Assembly: GCF_001278755.1 (NCBI RefSeq)
Contig: NZ_CP012601.1
Coordinates: 1,302,001 to 1,366,000 of the forward strand
Direction of reading: 5' to 3'
Source of the DNA: Bacillus sp. FJAT-22090
Lineage (GTDB): Bacteria; Bacillota; Bacilli; Bacillales_A; Planococcaceae
Length of the DNA stretch: 64,000 nucleotides
Numbering within the stretch: the stretch's first letter is position 1; every line of letters starts with the position of its first letter. Of the stretch, positions 8,626 to 17,112 are shown piece after piece. The translations under genes and the position numbers were made by a program. Below the pieces are notes generated by a model. It made no database searches. It was not told the origin of the DNA and worked only from the letters and a program-made list of their open reading frames with translations.

Positions 8626-9513
8626 TTGCAATTGGATAACATGAACAATATTCGTCCAGACGACCTTTGTGAGAAATTTGCGGAAATTTTGGGGGCAGCT
8701 CCCTCTATCATTAATGGGGTTTGTACTGCAACAAGATCCCGGACAAATATTCATCCGGTTGTACTAGGCCGGAGAGCTGATTCCTTTATGTTTGTGCCTC
8801 AGGCATTTTCTTTTGAAAACCTTGATGAAAACGGAAAGGCATTGTGTCTTGGTGAAACTGTCCTCCTCCAGGAAGAAGCGAATCCATTTATGGCGAGGTT
8901 GCGTGAAGAAGGAATCATTGTGACCGCACTTCATAATCACTGGTTGTTTGAAAATCCGCGATTGATGTATATGCATTTTGAATCCCTTGATGAACCTTTA
9001 TCTTTTGCTAGAAAAGTAAGAAGTGCCTTAAAAGTCTTAACTACTCGCAATATTGGAGGTTCCCGAAGAAATCAAAGAACATCGGATAGACGGGGAGAGG
9101 AGCTTTGTGAGGAGTTCAATCGAGTTTTAGATGGCAGCATGCATACATTTGAAGGTGGGGCTTGTATTGTGATGAAATCTCGTACAAATATTATGCCTCG
9201 AGTTCTAGGAAGGCGAGGAACGTCATTTTTATTGATTCCACAAATGTTTGCCTTTGAATCGTTATCTTCAGATGGCAGAGCTCTTTGCAGTGGGGAAACG
9301 GTGATCCTGCAAGAGGAAATCAACCCATTCATTGATGAGCTTCTGAAACATGATATTATTGTTACCGGCTTTCATAATCATTGGTTGTTTGAGGATCCAA
9401 GGCTGATGTATATCCATTTTGTAAAAATTGAAAAACCAATTCGATTTGCGAAAGAGGTAAAAGATGCTTTAGAAGTGTTGACTACAAAGAAGGTATCCTT
9501 CGATACTAAATAA
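8626..9513 (+). CDS. Tandem DUF1259 (LppY/LpqO-type) protein
   Basis: About 295 residues made of two copies of one unit of roughly 125 residues (about 15-140 and 161-285). Each copy has CE.F..IL/VLD near the start, LGRR.-SF...PQ.FAFE, a CxGETV.LQEE.NPF block and a HNHWLFExPRLMYxHF block. The last two match the DUF1259 family known from mycobacterial LppY/LpqO and other bacteria; its biochemical role is not established. There is no signal peptide, so it is cytoplasmic. GGGAG at 8616-8620 favours a TTG start at 8626 or 8632; the first ATG (8641) is too far. A terminator follows at 9524. Confidence 0.85.
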   Translation: MQLDNMNNIRPDDLCEKFAEILGAAPSIINGVCTATRSRTNIHPVVLGRRADSFMFVPQAFSFENLDENGKALCLGETVLLQEEANPFMARLREEGIIVTALHNHWLFENPRLMYMHFESLDEPLSFARKVRSALKVLTTRNIGGSRRNQRTSDRRGEELCEEFNRVLDGSMHTFEGGACIVMKSRTNIMPRVLGRRGTSFLLIPQMFAFESLSSDGRALCSGETVILQEEINPFIDELLKHDIIVTGFHNHWLFEDPRLMYIHFVKIEKPIRFAKEVKDALEVLTTKKVSFDTK

Positions 9514-9523
9514 TGAGTACATT

Positions 9524-9551
9524 AGGATTTTCCAGTGGGAGATCCTTTTTT
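9524..9551 (+). terminator. Terminator after the DUF1259 gene
   Basis: AGGAT and CC pair with GG and ATCCT around a short loop, followed by six Ts. It lies ten bases after the stop codon. Confidence 0.7.
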
Positions 9552-9834
9552 ATTGCTTCATCACATCTTGATGTTAAAGATGATTGGCTCCGAAGTGGTT
9601 TGTTTTATTATTCAGTAGATTAAACCATGAAAAAGTACCTGTAACTAAGCGCCATTAGATAAAGAAGCATCCTACTTTGCTAATTTTTTTGATGCGAAAA
9701 TGTTTTACGAGTATGAACTTTGCTACCTCTATCGGTTTACTCATACAAATAATTTTTCTTTTATAAAAAAATTTAACAATATGAATTGAAGACAAATATA
9801 ATATAGTAAATGTAAAGGAATGGAGTTAGAAGGT

Positions 9835-10119
9835 ATGGGGCTATACATTTATCAAGTAAAAAAAATTCTACAAGAGGTAGAGTTTGATTTAGTTTTTAAA
9901 AATGTCGCGGACATAGCTGGCGTTGTATGGGAAATATACTCGATTGTTGACCCTAAGCAAGAAAATTTAGTAGTTGCCATCCTTAAACATACTGAGGGAC
10001 AAAATTTGGGTACCCAAAACTTTATTCATCCCAATGCCGAAGGTTTAGAAGAGGTTGTGGAGTTCAGCAAGGCCCAATTAAGTGCTTTTACTAAGATTGT
10101 CGCTGCCAATAATTTATAA
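9835..10119 (+). CDS. Hypothetical protein, 94 residues
   Basis: A protein of unknown function with mixed alpha/beta composition and no membrane helix or signal peptide. The ATG at 9835 is nine bases after GGAG and is preferred over the ATG at 9820, which has no room for a ribosome site. It sits alone on the plus strand, with a promoter-like AT-rich stretch before it. Two small hairpins lie shortly after the stop (10154-10173 and 10174-10199); either could help end transcription. No family was recognised. Confidence 0.6.
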   Translation: MGLYIYQVKKILQEVEFDLVFKNVADIAGVVWEIYSIVDPKQENLVVAILKHTEGQNLGTQNFIHPNAEGLEEVVEFSKAQLSAFTKIVAANNL

Positions 10120-10153
10120 AAATCACACCAAACCATCGGTATGTTTTTTATGA

Positions 10154-10199
10154 GAATTCTAGTATTAGAATTCTTCAACTTAAGCTCTTGTTAGTTGAA
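10154..10199. repeat. Two adjacent inverted repeats
   Basis: GAATTCTA (10154-10161) pairs with TAGAATTC (10166-10173). Directly after it, TTCAACT (10174-10180) pairs with AGTTGAA (10193-10199). The rest of 10120-10399 shows no gene. The role is unknown: terminator without a T run, or protein-binding site. Confidence 0.4.
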
Positions 10200-10399
10200 G
10201 AAACACAATACATTAGATTAGTGCTATGAAAAAAGTCTACCAAAGCTTAATTCAGTACAAATAGCTATAAATAAGATTTGATGCAATCCCTAGAGGATTA
10301 AGATGATTCAAAGGAACGAAATACTGCCATTCATTCCTTTTCAAGTATTGAGGTCGCAATAACGTTGGCAAGGTACTGTGTTTAAGATTACTTTTTTTG

Positions 10400-11368
10400 T
10401 TAATTTTTTTGTTCTACATGGATGACGACCTTTCCTTTGGCTTTTCCTTCTCCAAGATATTGGATAGCTTCAGCAACCTCACTTAACGCATATTGTTTAT
10501 CTATTATTGGTACAATTGTTCCGTCAACAAAAAGGTCCTTTAAAAAATTTTGATCATTTTTATTTGGTCTATGTACAAGGATATTCATAGTCTTTTTCTC
10601 AATTCTCGAAATTACTGGACCAAGGAAAATTATTTGGAGGATTAGAGAAAAGGAACCACCAACCATTACATAAGTGCCATTGGGATTTAATAAACGCTTG
10701 TAATCAAAGATTGACCGAGATCCTATAACATCAAGAATTAGGTCATAACATCTCCCTTTCAAATCTTCTTGAGTGTAATCAATGACATAGTCTGCTCCAA
10801 TAGACCGTAGCAAATCCATTTTCCCAGTGTTGTCCACGCATGTTACTTCAGACCCGTATAATTTCGCAATCTGTAATGCAAAAGTACCCACTCCTCCACC
10901 GGCCCCGTTTATTAAAACCTTATGACCTTCCTGAATCTGTCCTTTGCGAAGGCCCTGTAATGCGAGGACTCCTGCTTGAGGTATAGCTGATGCTTCTTCG
11001 AAAGTCATAGTGGATAGTTTCAACGTCAATGCATCTTCACGAACACATACATATTCCGCAAAACCACCCCAACCACACCAGGAGATGTCCCCAAAAACCT
11101 CATCGCCTGGATGAAAGTGCTTTACGTCTCTGCCAATCTCTTCAACCCGCCCTGCTATGTCAGCTCCAAGAATTTTGTATTTTGGTTTCAGCAATCCCCC
11201 AATACGAGCCAAAAATGGTTTACCTCTCAGGAGATCCCAGTCCCAAGAATTCACGGAAACAGCATGAACTTTTACCTTTACTTCATTGTCCTTCGGAGTA
11301 GGTACTTGTACTTCTTTTAGTTTAAGAACATCAGTAGTTCCGTATTTATTGTAAACCATCGCTTTCAT
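10400..11368 (-). CDS. MDR-family NAD(P)-dependent oxidoreductase (quinone reductase-like)
   Basis: A 322-residue medium-chain dehydrogenase/reductase. The N-terminal GroES-like domain spans about residues 1-125 (GADIAGRVEEIG, HPGDEVFG), followed by a Rossmann domain with GAGGGVG at 155-161. It lacks the zinc-ligand pattern of true alcohol dehydrogenases, so it is closer to zinc-free quinone or enone reductases. The start is clear (AAGGAGG before the ATG). It lies on the minus strand with an alpha/beta hydrolase and an SDR protein, each separately spaced, which suggests a cluster for handling reactive or xenobiotic carbonyls, but that is inference. The substrate is unknown. Confidence 0.9.
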   Translation of the reverse strand: MKAMVYNKYGTTDVLKLKEVQVPTPKDNEVKVKVHAVSVNSWDWDLLRGKPFLARIGGLLKPKYKILGADIAGRVEEIGRDVKHFHPGDEVFGDISWCGWGGFAEYVCVREDALTLKLSTMTFEEASAIPQAGVLALQGLRKGQIQEGHKVLINGAGGGVGTFALQIAKLYGSEVTCVDNTGKMDLLRSIGADYVIDYTQEDLKGRCYDLILDVIGSRSIFDYKRLLNPNGTYVMVGGSFSLILQIIFLGPVISRIEKKTMNILVHRPNKNDQNFLKDLFVDGTIVPIIDKQYALSEVAEAIQYLGEGKAKGKVVIHVEQKN

Positions 11369-11446
11369 GAGGAAACCTCCTTAATATTTGATTCATTCCT
11401 TCTTTAGTTAAGCTGCCACGTTAGTTTTGAAATAAAGGGCTATAAG

Positions 11447-12208
11447 TTAACCTTTTGTATTAATTAATTGGTTTGCACAATCTTTTATAGTGTTTATAAC
11501 GACTCTCGGCTCTGATAATTGTGGAAAATGACCGCTATTATTAGCGACTATATGTTTGCTATTTTTAGATAACGAAAGATATTCCAATTGATGTTTTACT
11601 CTTTTTCTTTGAACTTCCTCTGGTATCATTCGATTTTCCTTACCACCTGTAATAACATATACAGGTATTTCAGGAAAAGTATCTGTTTGTTGTATTTGAA
11701 TTACAGTATCTTTTACAAAATTAACTTCATTGTATTGTTTATATGAGGACAAGGAATCAAATATTGTAAACAATTTGTTTATTGTTTTAATTGCCTTACC
11801 CTGATATTCATTTAAGCTTAGATCCTTCGGATGAGTGGATTCTATAAAGACTATTCCAGCTACATCGTTCGGATAAAGTCGCGCATATAAATTTGCATAT
11901 AATCCGCCTAATGAATGTCCAACTAATAAGAGTGGTGGATCAAATCCAACTATTTTAAGTGCTTCATGAAGAGTTTTTACAATAGTCAGTCCATCTTGAG
12001 GTTCTTTCGGTTTATCACTACCACCAATACCAAAACGATTATAAGAAAATACAGAGGATATTTTCGAAAGTTCCGGTAGTATTTTCATCCAAGCTTCTAA
12101 TGGGCCAGAGCCACCATTAATCAGAACAATATTTGGTTTACCATTTCCGCTAATACTATATTGTAACTTTCCTTTTAATGTCTCTATTTTGTATTTTTCT
12201 ATTTTCAA
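11447..12208 (-). CDS. Alpha/beta hydrolase
   Basis: A cytoplasmic serine hydrolase of about 253 residues. The nucleophile elbow GHSLGG places Ser at about residue 99, the oxyanion-side motif NGGSGPLEAW is near residue 35, and the catalytic His is in NNSGHFPQL near 227. No signal peptide is present. A GTG at 12220 opens the frame but overlaps the GAGGTG ribosome site, so the TTG at 12208 is the likelier start. The substrate cannot be predicted; lactone, ester and epoxide hydrolases share this fold. It is followed by the MDR gene about 80 bases away, possibly co-transcribed. Confidence 0.85.
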   Translation of the reverse strand: MKIEKYKIETLKGKLQYSISGNGKPNIVLINGGSGPLEAWMKILPELSKISSVFSYNRFGIGGSDKPKEPQDGLTIVKTLHEALKIVGFDPPLLLVGHSLGGLYANLYARLYPNDVAGIVFIESTHPKDLSLNEYQGKAIKTINKLFTIFDSLSSYKQYNEVNFVKDTVIQIQQTDTFPEIPVYVITGGKENRMIPEEVQRKRVKHQLEYLSLSKNSKHIVANNSGHFPQLSEPRVVINTIKDCANQLINTKG

Positions 12209-12402
12209 ACTACACCTCACTCAGTTTGTCTTGTTTAACAATGTGTTTAATAATATATTCTCGTTGATTTTTGTTAATTCCTTCTTAAGTAATGCTACAG
12301 AGGTTTTTAAAATTGTCATACGAGGCTTAGAGTAGCACTACTAGCAAAAATTTTTCTTCATGCCAAGTATGGAAAGCACTAATGGGTCCTAACAAAATTA
12401 AT

Positions 12403-12427
12403 AGACATTCCATAAAAGGGAATGTCT
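12403..12427 (-). terminator. Terminator after the SDR gene
   Basis: Arms 12403-12411 and 12419-12427 are perfectly complementary, with a T-rich minus-strand flank just after the SDR stop codon. It separates the SDR gene from the hydrolase. Confidence 0.65.
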
Positions 12428-12440
12428 ACTCTATCTTTTA

Positions 12441-13157
12441 TTAAACTAAACGTGCCCCACCATCAATTGCAACCACAGATCCAGTTGTAAATCCGTTTTG
12501 TGCCAAATAAACGTAAGACTGAGCAATATCTTCTGGTTGAGCGATTCGTTTTACAGGGAGCTGCTCAGCGATCCTATTAAACATACCTTCACGTTGGTCA
12601 TCTGGCATACCGGCGTAAATTGGAGTATTTACAGTTCCAGGAGCTACAACATTTACTCGCATTGGTGATAGCTCAATAGCAAGCCCGCGAACTAATCCTT
12701 CAATTGCTGAGTTTATTGAAGCAAACGTCGATGCACCTTGTGGTGGACGTTGACCATATACACCTGATGTAAACGTAATAGTACTCGCTTCATTTAAGTA
12801 AGGCAGTGCTGCATGGGCTGTAGCATATTGACCCCAGAACTTACTATTAAAAGCTTCTTTCGCGGTTTCCACTGGCAACTCTCTAAAGAGACCCATAGTT
12901 CCCTCACCCGCAGTGATTACTAAGTGATCAAAATTTCCTACCTTCTTAAAGAATACTGCAATACTTTCATTACTACGAAAATCTAGTTCATACCCTTCCA
13001 CACCTTTACCCAAGTTGTCTTTTGCTTCGGCTAATTTAGAAGTAGAACGACCCGCAACTACTACTTGAGCAGATTGATCAAGAAACGCTTTGGCAGTCGC
13101 CAATCCAATACCAGAAGTACCACCAACAACAACTACACGTTTTCCTTGAAATGACAT
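12441..13157 (-). CDS. SDR-family oxidoreductase lacking the YxxxK catalytic pair
   Basis: A Rossmann-fold protein of 238 residues with the nucleotide motif GGTSGIG (12-18), an ITAGEG motif replacing NNAG, and the C-terminal VNVVAPGTVNTPI and IDGGARLV features of classical SDRs. At the active site, Tyr-x3-Lys is replaced by Phe145 and Asn149 (FASIN), while the Ser in FTSGVYG is kept. A known SDR subgroup with similar replacements exists; whether it reduces carbonyls is uncertain. The start at 13157 is set by GGGGAGG eight bases upstream; an in-frame ATG at 13178 lacks such a site. Upstream on the same strand is a decayed quinone-reductase-like gene. Confidence 0.88.
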   Translation of the reverse strand: MSFQGKRVVVVGGTSGIGLATAKAFLDQSAQVVVAGRSTSKLAEAKDNLGKGVEGYELDFRSNESIAVFFKKVGNFDHLVITAGEGTMGLFRELPVETAKEAFNSKFWGQYATAHAALPYLNEASTITFTSGVYGQRPPQGASTFASINSAIEGLVRGLAIELSPMRVNVVAPGTVNTPIYAGMPDDQREGMFNRIAEQLPVKRIAQPEDIAQSYVYLAQNGFTTGSVVAIDGGARLV

Positions 13158-13202
13158 AGAAAAGACCTCCCCATTCATTCATATTATTACTTCAATTATA
13201 AG

Positions 13203-13514
13203 TTATGCTTTTAATGCATGGTAAATCCCTGCAATAAGTTCAACGACTGGATCAGGTAGTCCAACACTGCCAAGATAATCCTTCTTAACATCAATTGAAA
13301 CTTTTTATGTGTAATTTGATTTCCAGAAACCTAGTATTTCTTCAATAAGCTCATCAAAAGTTCAGGGCTGTGAGTTTACCAGATTGTATGATTTATTTTC
13401 ATGCCCTTCCCCTGTTAAAACTGCTCCTGCAGCTAAAGCAAGATCTCCACTACACACAGCGTTAAGACTGCCGGCACTTCTGTCCGTTATCAATTCTCTA
13501 GTCGCAGCAGACAA
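13203..13514 (-). pseudogene. Decayed NmrA/QorB-like NAD(P)H-binding protein, 3' remnant
   Basis: Read on the minus strand in one frame, this region encodes the C-terminal third of a QorB/NmrA-type atypical SDR: ATRE..., then AGAVLTGEGHENKSYNLVN, TFDELIEEILG, and GLPDPVVELIAGIYHA ending in a normal stop. The frame is broken by an in-frame TGA (between QP and TFDEL, where relatives have Trp) and a TAA further on. The N-terminal two thirds are absent, so the gene is a relic. The neighbour downstream is the SDR gene. Confidence 0.75.
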
Positions 13515-13630
13515 AATAAGTGTTTACCGCTCTGATGTAATGTACTTAATCCATTATGTATCGTCTAAAAATCTTTAATTAAATTTACGTACTACCTTTG
13601 TAACAAGAATTTAATATCCTAAAGAATATA

Positions 13631-13669
13631 TTAATATTTCATTAATAGTACATTAACTTTGCAATTATA
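13631..13669 (+). promoter_or_regulatory. Candidate PhoP-binding repeats
   Basis: TTAATA (13631), TTAATA (13642), TTAACT (13653) and the weaker ATTATA (13664) recur every 11 bases, which is the spacing of Pho boxes in Bacillus (TTAACA-like hexamers with 5-base gaps). They end about 48 bases before the alkaline phosphatase ATG, so phosphate-starvation control through PhoPR is likely. Confidence 0.6.
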
Positions 13670-13716
13670 TGATTATATCGTAATCTTATTAAATTTAAAT
13701 TTGGGAGGAAAAAGAA

Positions 13717-15036
13717 ATGTCTAAAAACAATCTAAAAAAGAAGCTACTACCATTCGCAGTTATTTCTACTATAGCTATTAGTGGTTTGGTTGGTAATGCA
13801 TTTTCAACTCCAGTAGTAGAAGCGAATCAAGATTCAAAAAATGGAAAAGTTAAAAATGTGATCTTCATGGTTCCTGACGGATTTTCAAGTTCTTATGCCA
13901 CAAATTATCGTTTATATAAAGGAGAAGAATCGTTGATGGATTCCATGTTGGTCGGAATGCATAGAACCTATTCTGCAGATACGGAAGTGACTGATTCCGC
14001 AGCAGCGGGAACTGCAATGGCTACGGGAGTAAAAACAAACAACGGAATGATAAGTACATCACCAGATGGAAAAGAATTAAACACTATCCTAGAATCCGCT
14101 GAAGAAAATGGAAAGGCATCAGGATTGGTTGCTACCTCTACAATCACACATGCAACTCCAGCAGTATTTGCTTCACATGTTGCATCTCGTTCAGATGAGG
14201 CAGCAATTGCACCACAATTATTGGAAAATGAAGTGGATGTTATTCTTGGTGGAGGAAAGAAATACTTTACGGATTCCCTTTTAAATCAAGCAAAAGAAGA
14301 TGGATATAAAGTCGTAGAAAATCGTGAAGAGTTAAATGATTCTCAAAAGACAGATAAGCTCATCGGATTATTTGCTCAAGATGCAATGGCGCCTGAGTTA
14401 GACCGTGATGTAACAAATCAGCCAAGCTTGGCAGAAATGACTGATACAGCCATTGAAGTTCTTAAAAAAGATAAAGATGGTTTCTTCTTAATGGTAGAAG
14501 GTAGCCAAATAGACTGGGCAGGACATGACCATGATGCAGCATGGGCAATGAAGGATGCAGAAGCATTTGAAAAAGCATTGGCTGAAGTATTGGAATTTGC
14601 TAAACAGGATAAAAATACGTTAGTCGTTGTAGCAGGTGACCATGATACTGGTGGCATGTCAGTTGGCGGTTATGGACAATATGATGCAAAACTTGAAGTC
14701 CTACAAAATGTAACGGCGACTGGTGATTTTATGGCCAGCAAATTGAATTTAGATCGCAACAATGTAAAAGAAGTAGTGAAAGAGTATACGAGTATTGATC
14801 TTTCAGAAATGGAAGCCGAAAAAATTATAGCTTCAAAAGAACCAGCTATTACAATTAATGAAGTTATATCTGAGCGAGCATTAGTAGGTTGGACAAGTTC
14901 AGCTCATACGGGAGTAGATGTCCCGCTTTATGCATATGGGCCGAGCTCTGACCTTTTTGCTGGATTACATGAAAATACAGATATACCTCATTTAATGGCG
15001 AAAGCAATGAAAATTAATTTGAACCCTTCTAAATAG
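13717..15036 (+). CDS. Secreted alkaline phosphatase
   Basis: This exported phosphomonoesterase releases phosphate from organic esters. The 439-residue precursor has a Sec signal peptide (KKK followed by a hydrophobic stretch, likely cleaved after VVEA near residue 35). Family motifs are MVPDG near the mature N-terminus (metal Asp), TDSAAAGTA with nucleophile Ser94, a VEGSQIDWAGHDHD metal-binding block, AGDHDTGG, and SAHTGVDVP with the last metal His. Length fits Bacillus PhoA/PhoB types. GGGAGG precedes the ATG, Pho-box-like repeats lie upstream, and a terminator follows, so it is a monocistronic Pho-regulon gene. Confidence 0.95.
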   Translation: MSKNNLKKKLLPFAVISTIAISGLVGNAFSTPVVEANQDSKNGKVKNVIFMVPDGFSSSYATNYRLYKGEESLMDSMLVGMHRTYSADTEVTDSAAAGTAMATGVKTNNGMISTSPDGKELNTILESAEENGKASGLVATSTITHATPAVFASHVASRSDEAAIAPQLLENEVDVILGGGKKYFTDSLLNQAKEDGYKVVENREELNDSQKTDKLIGLFAQDAMAPELDRDVTNQPSLAEMTDTAIEVLKKDKDGFFLMVEGSQIDWAGHDHDAAWAMKDAEAFEKALAEVLEFAKQDKNTLVVVAGDHDTGGMSVGGYGQYDAKLEVLQNVTATGDFMASKLNLDRNNVKEVVKEYTSIDLSEMEAEKIIASKEPAITINEVISERALVGWTSSAHTGVDVPLYAYGPSSDLFAGLHENTDIPHLMAKAMKINLNPSK

Positions 15037-15074
15037 ATATGTAGTATTTTTTACCTTTATACTTTTATATTAAT

Positions 15075-15108
15075 AAAAAGACATCTCAATTGGGAATGTC
15101 TTTTTTTT
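15075..15108 (+). terminator. Terminator after alkaline phosphatase
   Basis: AAAAAGACAT pairs with ATGTCTTTTT, with extra Ts after the stem. It lies 38 bases after the stop codon. Confidence 0.8.
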
Positions 15109-15218
15109 GATGAAAAGATTAATCAGATTTCATATCCTTTATCCAAATACATTTCACTTATAGTTTAGGATTTGCATACAATAATGTTGTGATCATTATA
15201 TAACTGGAGGGCAACTAT

Positions 15219-15491
15219 TTGGTATTTAATCAAGATGATAATAACGAAAACCTCCAATCCGTCAGTGAATCAGCAAAACTTGCTGTTATTGCCGGAGTAG
15301 TCTCAACGTTTGGTGATCTTCTTTCAACTATTTCAGCAGTGCTTGCGATAGAAGAAGAGCGTCAAGCAGAAAATAAAAAAAGTGATAACAGTGATAATAA
15401 AAATATGCAAAAACAAATTGACTATTTAAGCTCTGAATTAGAAAAATTAAAAAAACAAGTAAACAATGTAAACCCCTACTTTCGTAAATAA
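15219..15491 (+). CDS. Small protein with hydrophobic helix and C-terminal coiled coil
   Basis: A 90-residue protein of unknown function. Residues about 17-46 are hydrophobic (LAVIAGVVSTFGDLLSTISAVLA) and may form a membrane or amphipathic helix. Residues about 60-83 have heptad spacing typical of a coiled coil (MQKQIDYLSSELEKLKKQV). The start is a TTG eight bases after GGAGG; no ATG is better placed. A perfect-stem terminator follows. Similar short proteins occur in Bacillales, as far as I recall, without known function. Confidence 0.7.
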   Translation: MVFNQDDNNENLQSVSESAKLAVIAGVVSTFGDLLSTISAVLAIEEERQAENKKSDNSDNKNMQKQIDYLSSELEKLKKQVNNVNPYFRK

Positions 15492-15534
15492 TTTTATACT
15501 CTCCTATATTAGAACAAACATATAAAAAGCATTA

Positions 15535-15567
15535 ATCCTTCTTGGATTAATGCTTTTGTCTTTATAT
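15535..15567 (+). terminator. Terminator between convergent genes
   Basis: A 14-base perfect stem (15535-15548 and 15554-15567) has a 5-base loop, A-rich before and T-rich in its distal arm. It can serve the plus-strand gene and also the lysyl-tRNA synthetase gene coming from the other side. Confidence 0.8.
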
Positions 15568-15597
15568 CTATTTACTGAGAAAGGAAAAGCAATTGAC

Positions 15598-17058
15598 CTA
15601 TAGCTTTTTAGTTAATGGAAAGAAAACACAATCTTTTATCGTTTCACTATCAGTTAGAACCATTAATAATCGTTCAATACCAAATCCCCAACCTGAAATT
15701 GGAGGCATTCCATATTCCATTGCTGTTAGATACTCTTCATCCATCTCCATAGCTTCCAAATCACCATTACTTTTAAGGAGAGCTTGTTCTTCAAGCCTTC
15801 TTCTTTGCTCTAACGGGTCAACTAGCTCTGAATAAGCATTAATAATTTCTGAACCGTTTACTACTAATTGAAAACGATCCGTTAGCGTATAATTATTGTC
15901 ATTAGCTCTTGCTAATGGTGATAAGTCAATTGGATGTTGAATTAAAAAAGTTGGTTTTACAATTTGAGGTCTACTTATTTTCTTATAAAGCAGATCTATG
16001 AAGTTACCTCTACCTAAAGATTGAATATCCGAATGTTCTATTTGAATATTTTTTCTCTTCGTTTCCATGTATAAATCTTTAACATCTGGATAAAGATCTA
16101 TGTCAATTCCTGTGTCCTTTAATATTAAATCTCTAAAAGATACAATATCCCACTCTAATGAAAAATCAATTTTTTGACCTCGTATCGTAATGGAAGTTGT
16201 ATTAAATGTATTTTCAAGAACAAACAGAACCATTTCACTCATTAATTTCATTGTATCTTCATAATTCCAATAAGCTGCATATCCTTCAACCATTGTAAAT
16301 TCTTGAAGATGTTGAGGACTGATTCCTTCATTCCTAAAGCACTTTGCAAATTCAAATACTTTTGTAAAGCCTCCAACAATTAATCTCTTCAAATAAGTTT
16401 CTGGTGCAATTCGCAAGTTCAGTTCCGTATCTAAAGAATGATGAAAGGTCTTAAAAGGTTTTGCTATTGCACCAGATGAAGTATGTTGTAATATAGGAGT
16501 TTCTACTTCTAAGAAATTCTGTTCTTCAAAAAATCTCCTAATAGATCGAACCAAACTTGTTCTAGCTAGTAAACGATTTTGCGTGTCTTTTGTCATTATT
16601 AAATCTAAGTAGCGTTGCCTATACCTTAACTCAATATCGTTTAATCCATGCCATTTCTCTGGAAGAGAATGCAATGCCTTCCCTAGAAACTTATAACTTT
16701 CAATACGTAGTGTTTTCTCATTAGTTTTAGTTGTGAACATAATTCCTGTAACTCCGATAAAATCTCCAATATCCAATAAATGATGAAATTGATTATAAGT
16801 AGGTTCACCAACTTCCTCTTTTTTCAATAGAAGTTGTAAATTTCCGCATATGTTGGATATAGTTATAAAACTTAAATGATTAAAGTTTCTAATTCCTGTT
16901 ATTCTTCCAGCAACTTGTACTCCAGAAGTTCCATCTTCCAGCATTTTCGCTTCAATAAATTCATAATTTGTATCATATCTTTCAGGATATACTGTTATTC
17001 CCTGAGATTTAAGCAACCTTATTTTCTCTATTCTTCGTATTGTTTCCTCATTACTCAT
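15598..17058 (-). CDS. lysS: Class II lysyl-tRNA synthetase paralogue, T-box controlled
   Basis: Attaches lysine to tRNA-Lys. The 486-residue protein has the OB-fold anticodon-binding domain (about 40-150) and a class II catalytic core: motif 2 FRNEGISPQHLQEFTMVEG, the lysine-pocket region GSEIINAYSEL, and motif 3 GWGFGIERLLMVL near the C-terminus. These match LysRS2 rather than AsnRS/AspRS. The ATG at 17058 is preceded by GGAGTGA. The usual lysS sits in the ftsH/folK region; this copy stands alone behind a T-box leader with an AAA-compatible specifier, so it is probably a second, starvation-induced LysRS. The sequence departs from housekeeping LysS at many positions. Confidence 0.92.
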   Translation of the reverse strand: MSNEETIRRIEKIRLLKSQGITVYPERYDTNYEFIEAKMLEDGTSGVQVAGRITGIRNFNHLSFITISNICGNLQLLLKKEEVGEPTYNQFHHLLDIGDFIGVTGIMFTTKTNEKTLRIESYKFLGKALHSLPEKWHGLNDIELRYRQRYLDLIMTKDTQNRLLARTSLVRSIRRFFEEQNFLEVETPILQHTSSGAIAKPFKTFHHSLDTELNLRIAPETYLKRLIVGGFTKVFEFAKCFRNEGISPQHLQEFTMVEGYAAYWNYEDTMKLMSEMVLFVLENTFNTTSITIRGQKIDFSLEWDIVSFRDLILKDTGIDIDLYPDVKDLYMETKRKNIQIEHSDIQSLGRGNFIDLLYKKISRPQIVKPTFLIQHPIDLSPLARANDNNYTLTDRFQLVVNGSEIINAYSELVDPLEQRRRLEEQALLKSNGDLEAMEMDEEYLTAMEYGMPPISGWGFGIERLLMVLTDSETIKDCVFFPLTKKL

Positions 17059-17112
17059 TTTAATCACTCCATACTTTTTATATTGTCACATGTAATTACT
17101 GTATTTATAAAC

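Noticed and set aside
13384-13578. Plus-strand open frame of 64 codons
   Set aside because: It is antisense to the decayed quinone-reductase-like gene, has no ribosome site, and its composition is the complement of that relic.
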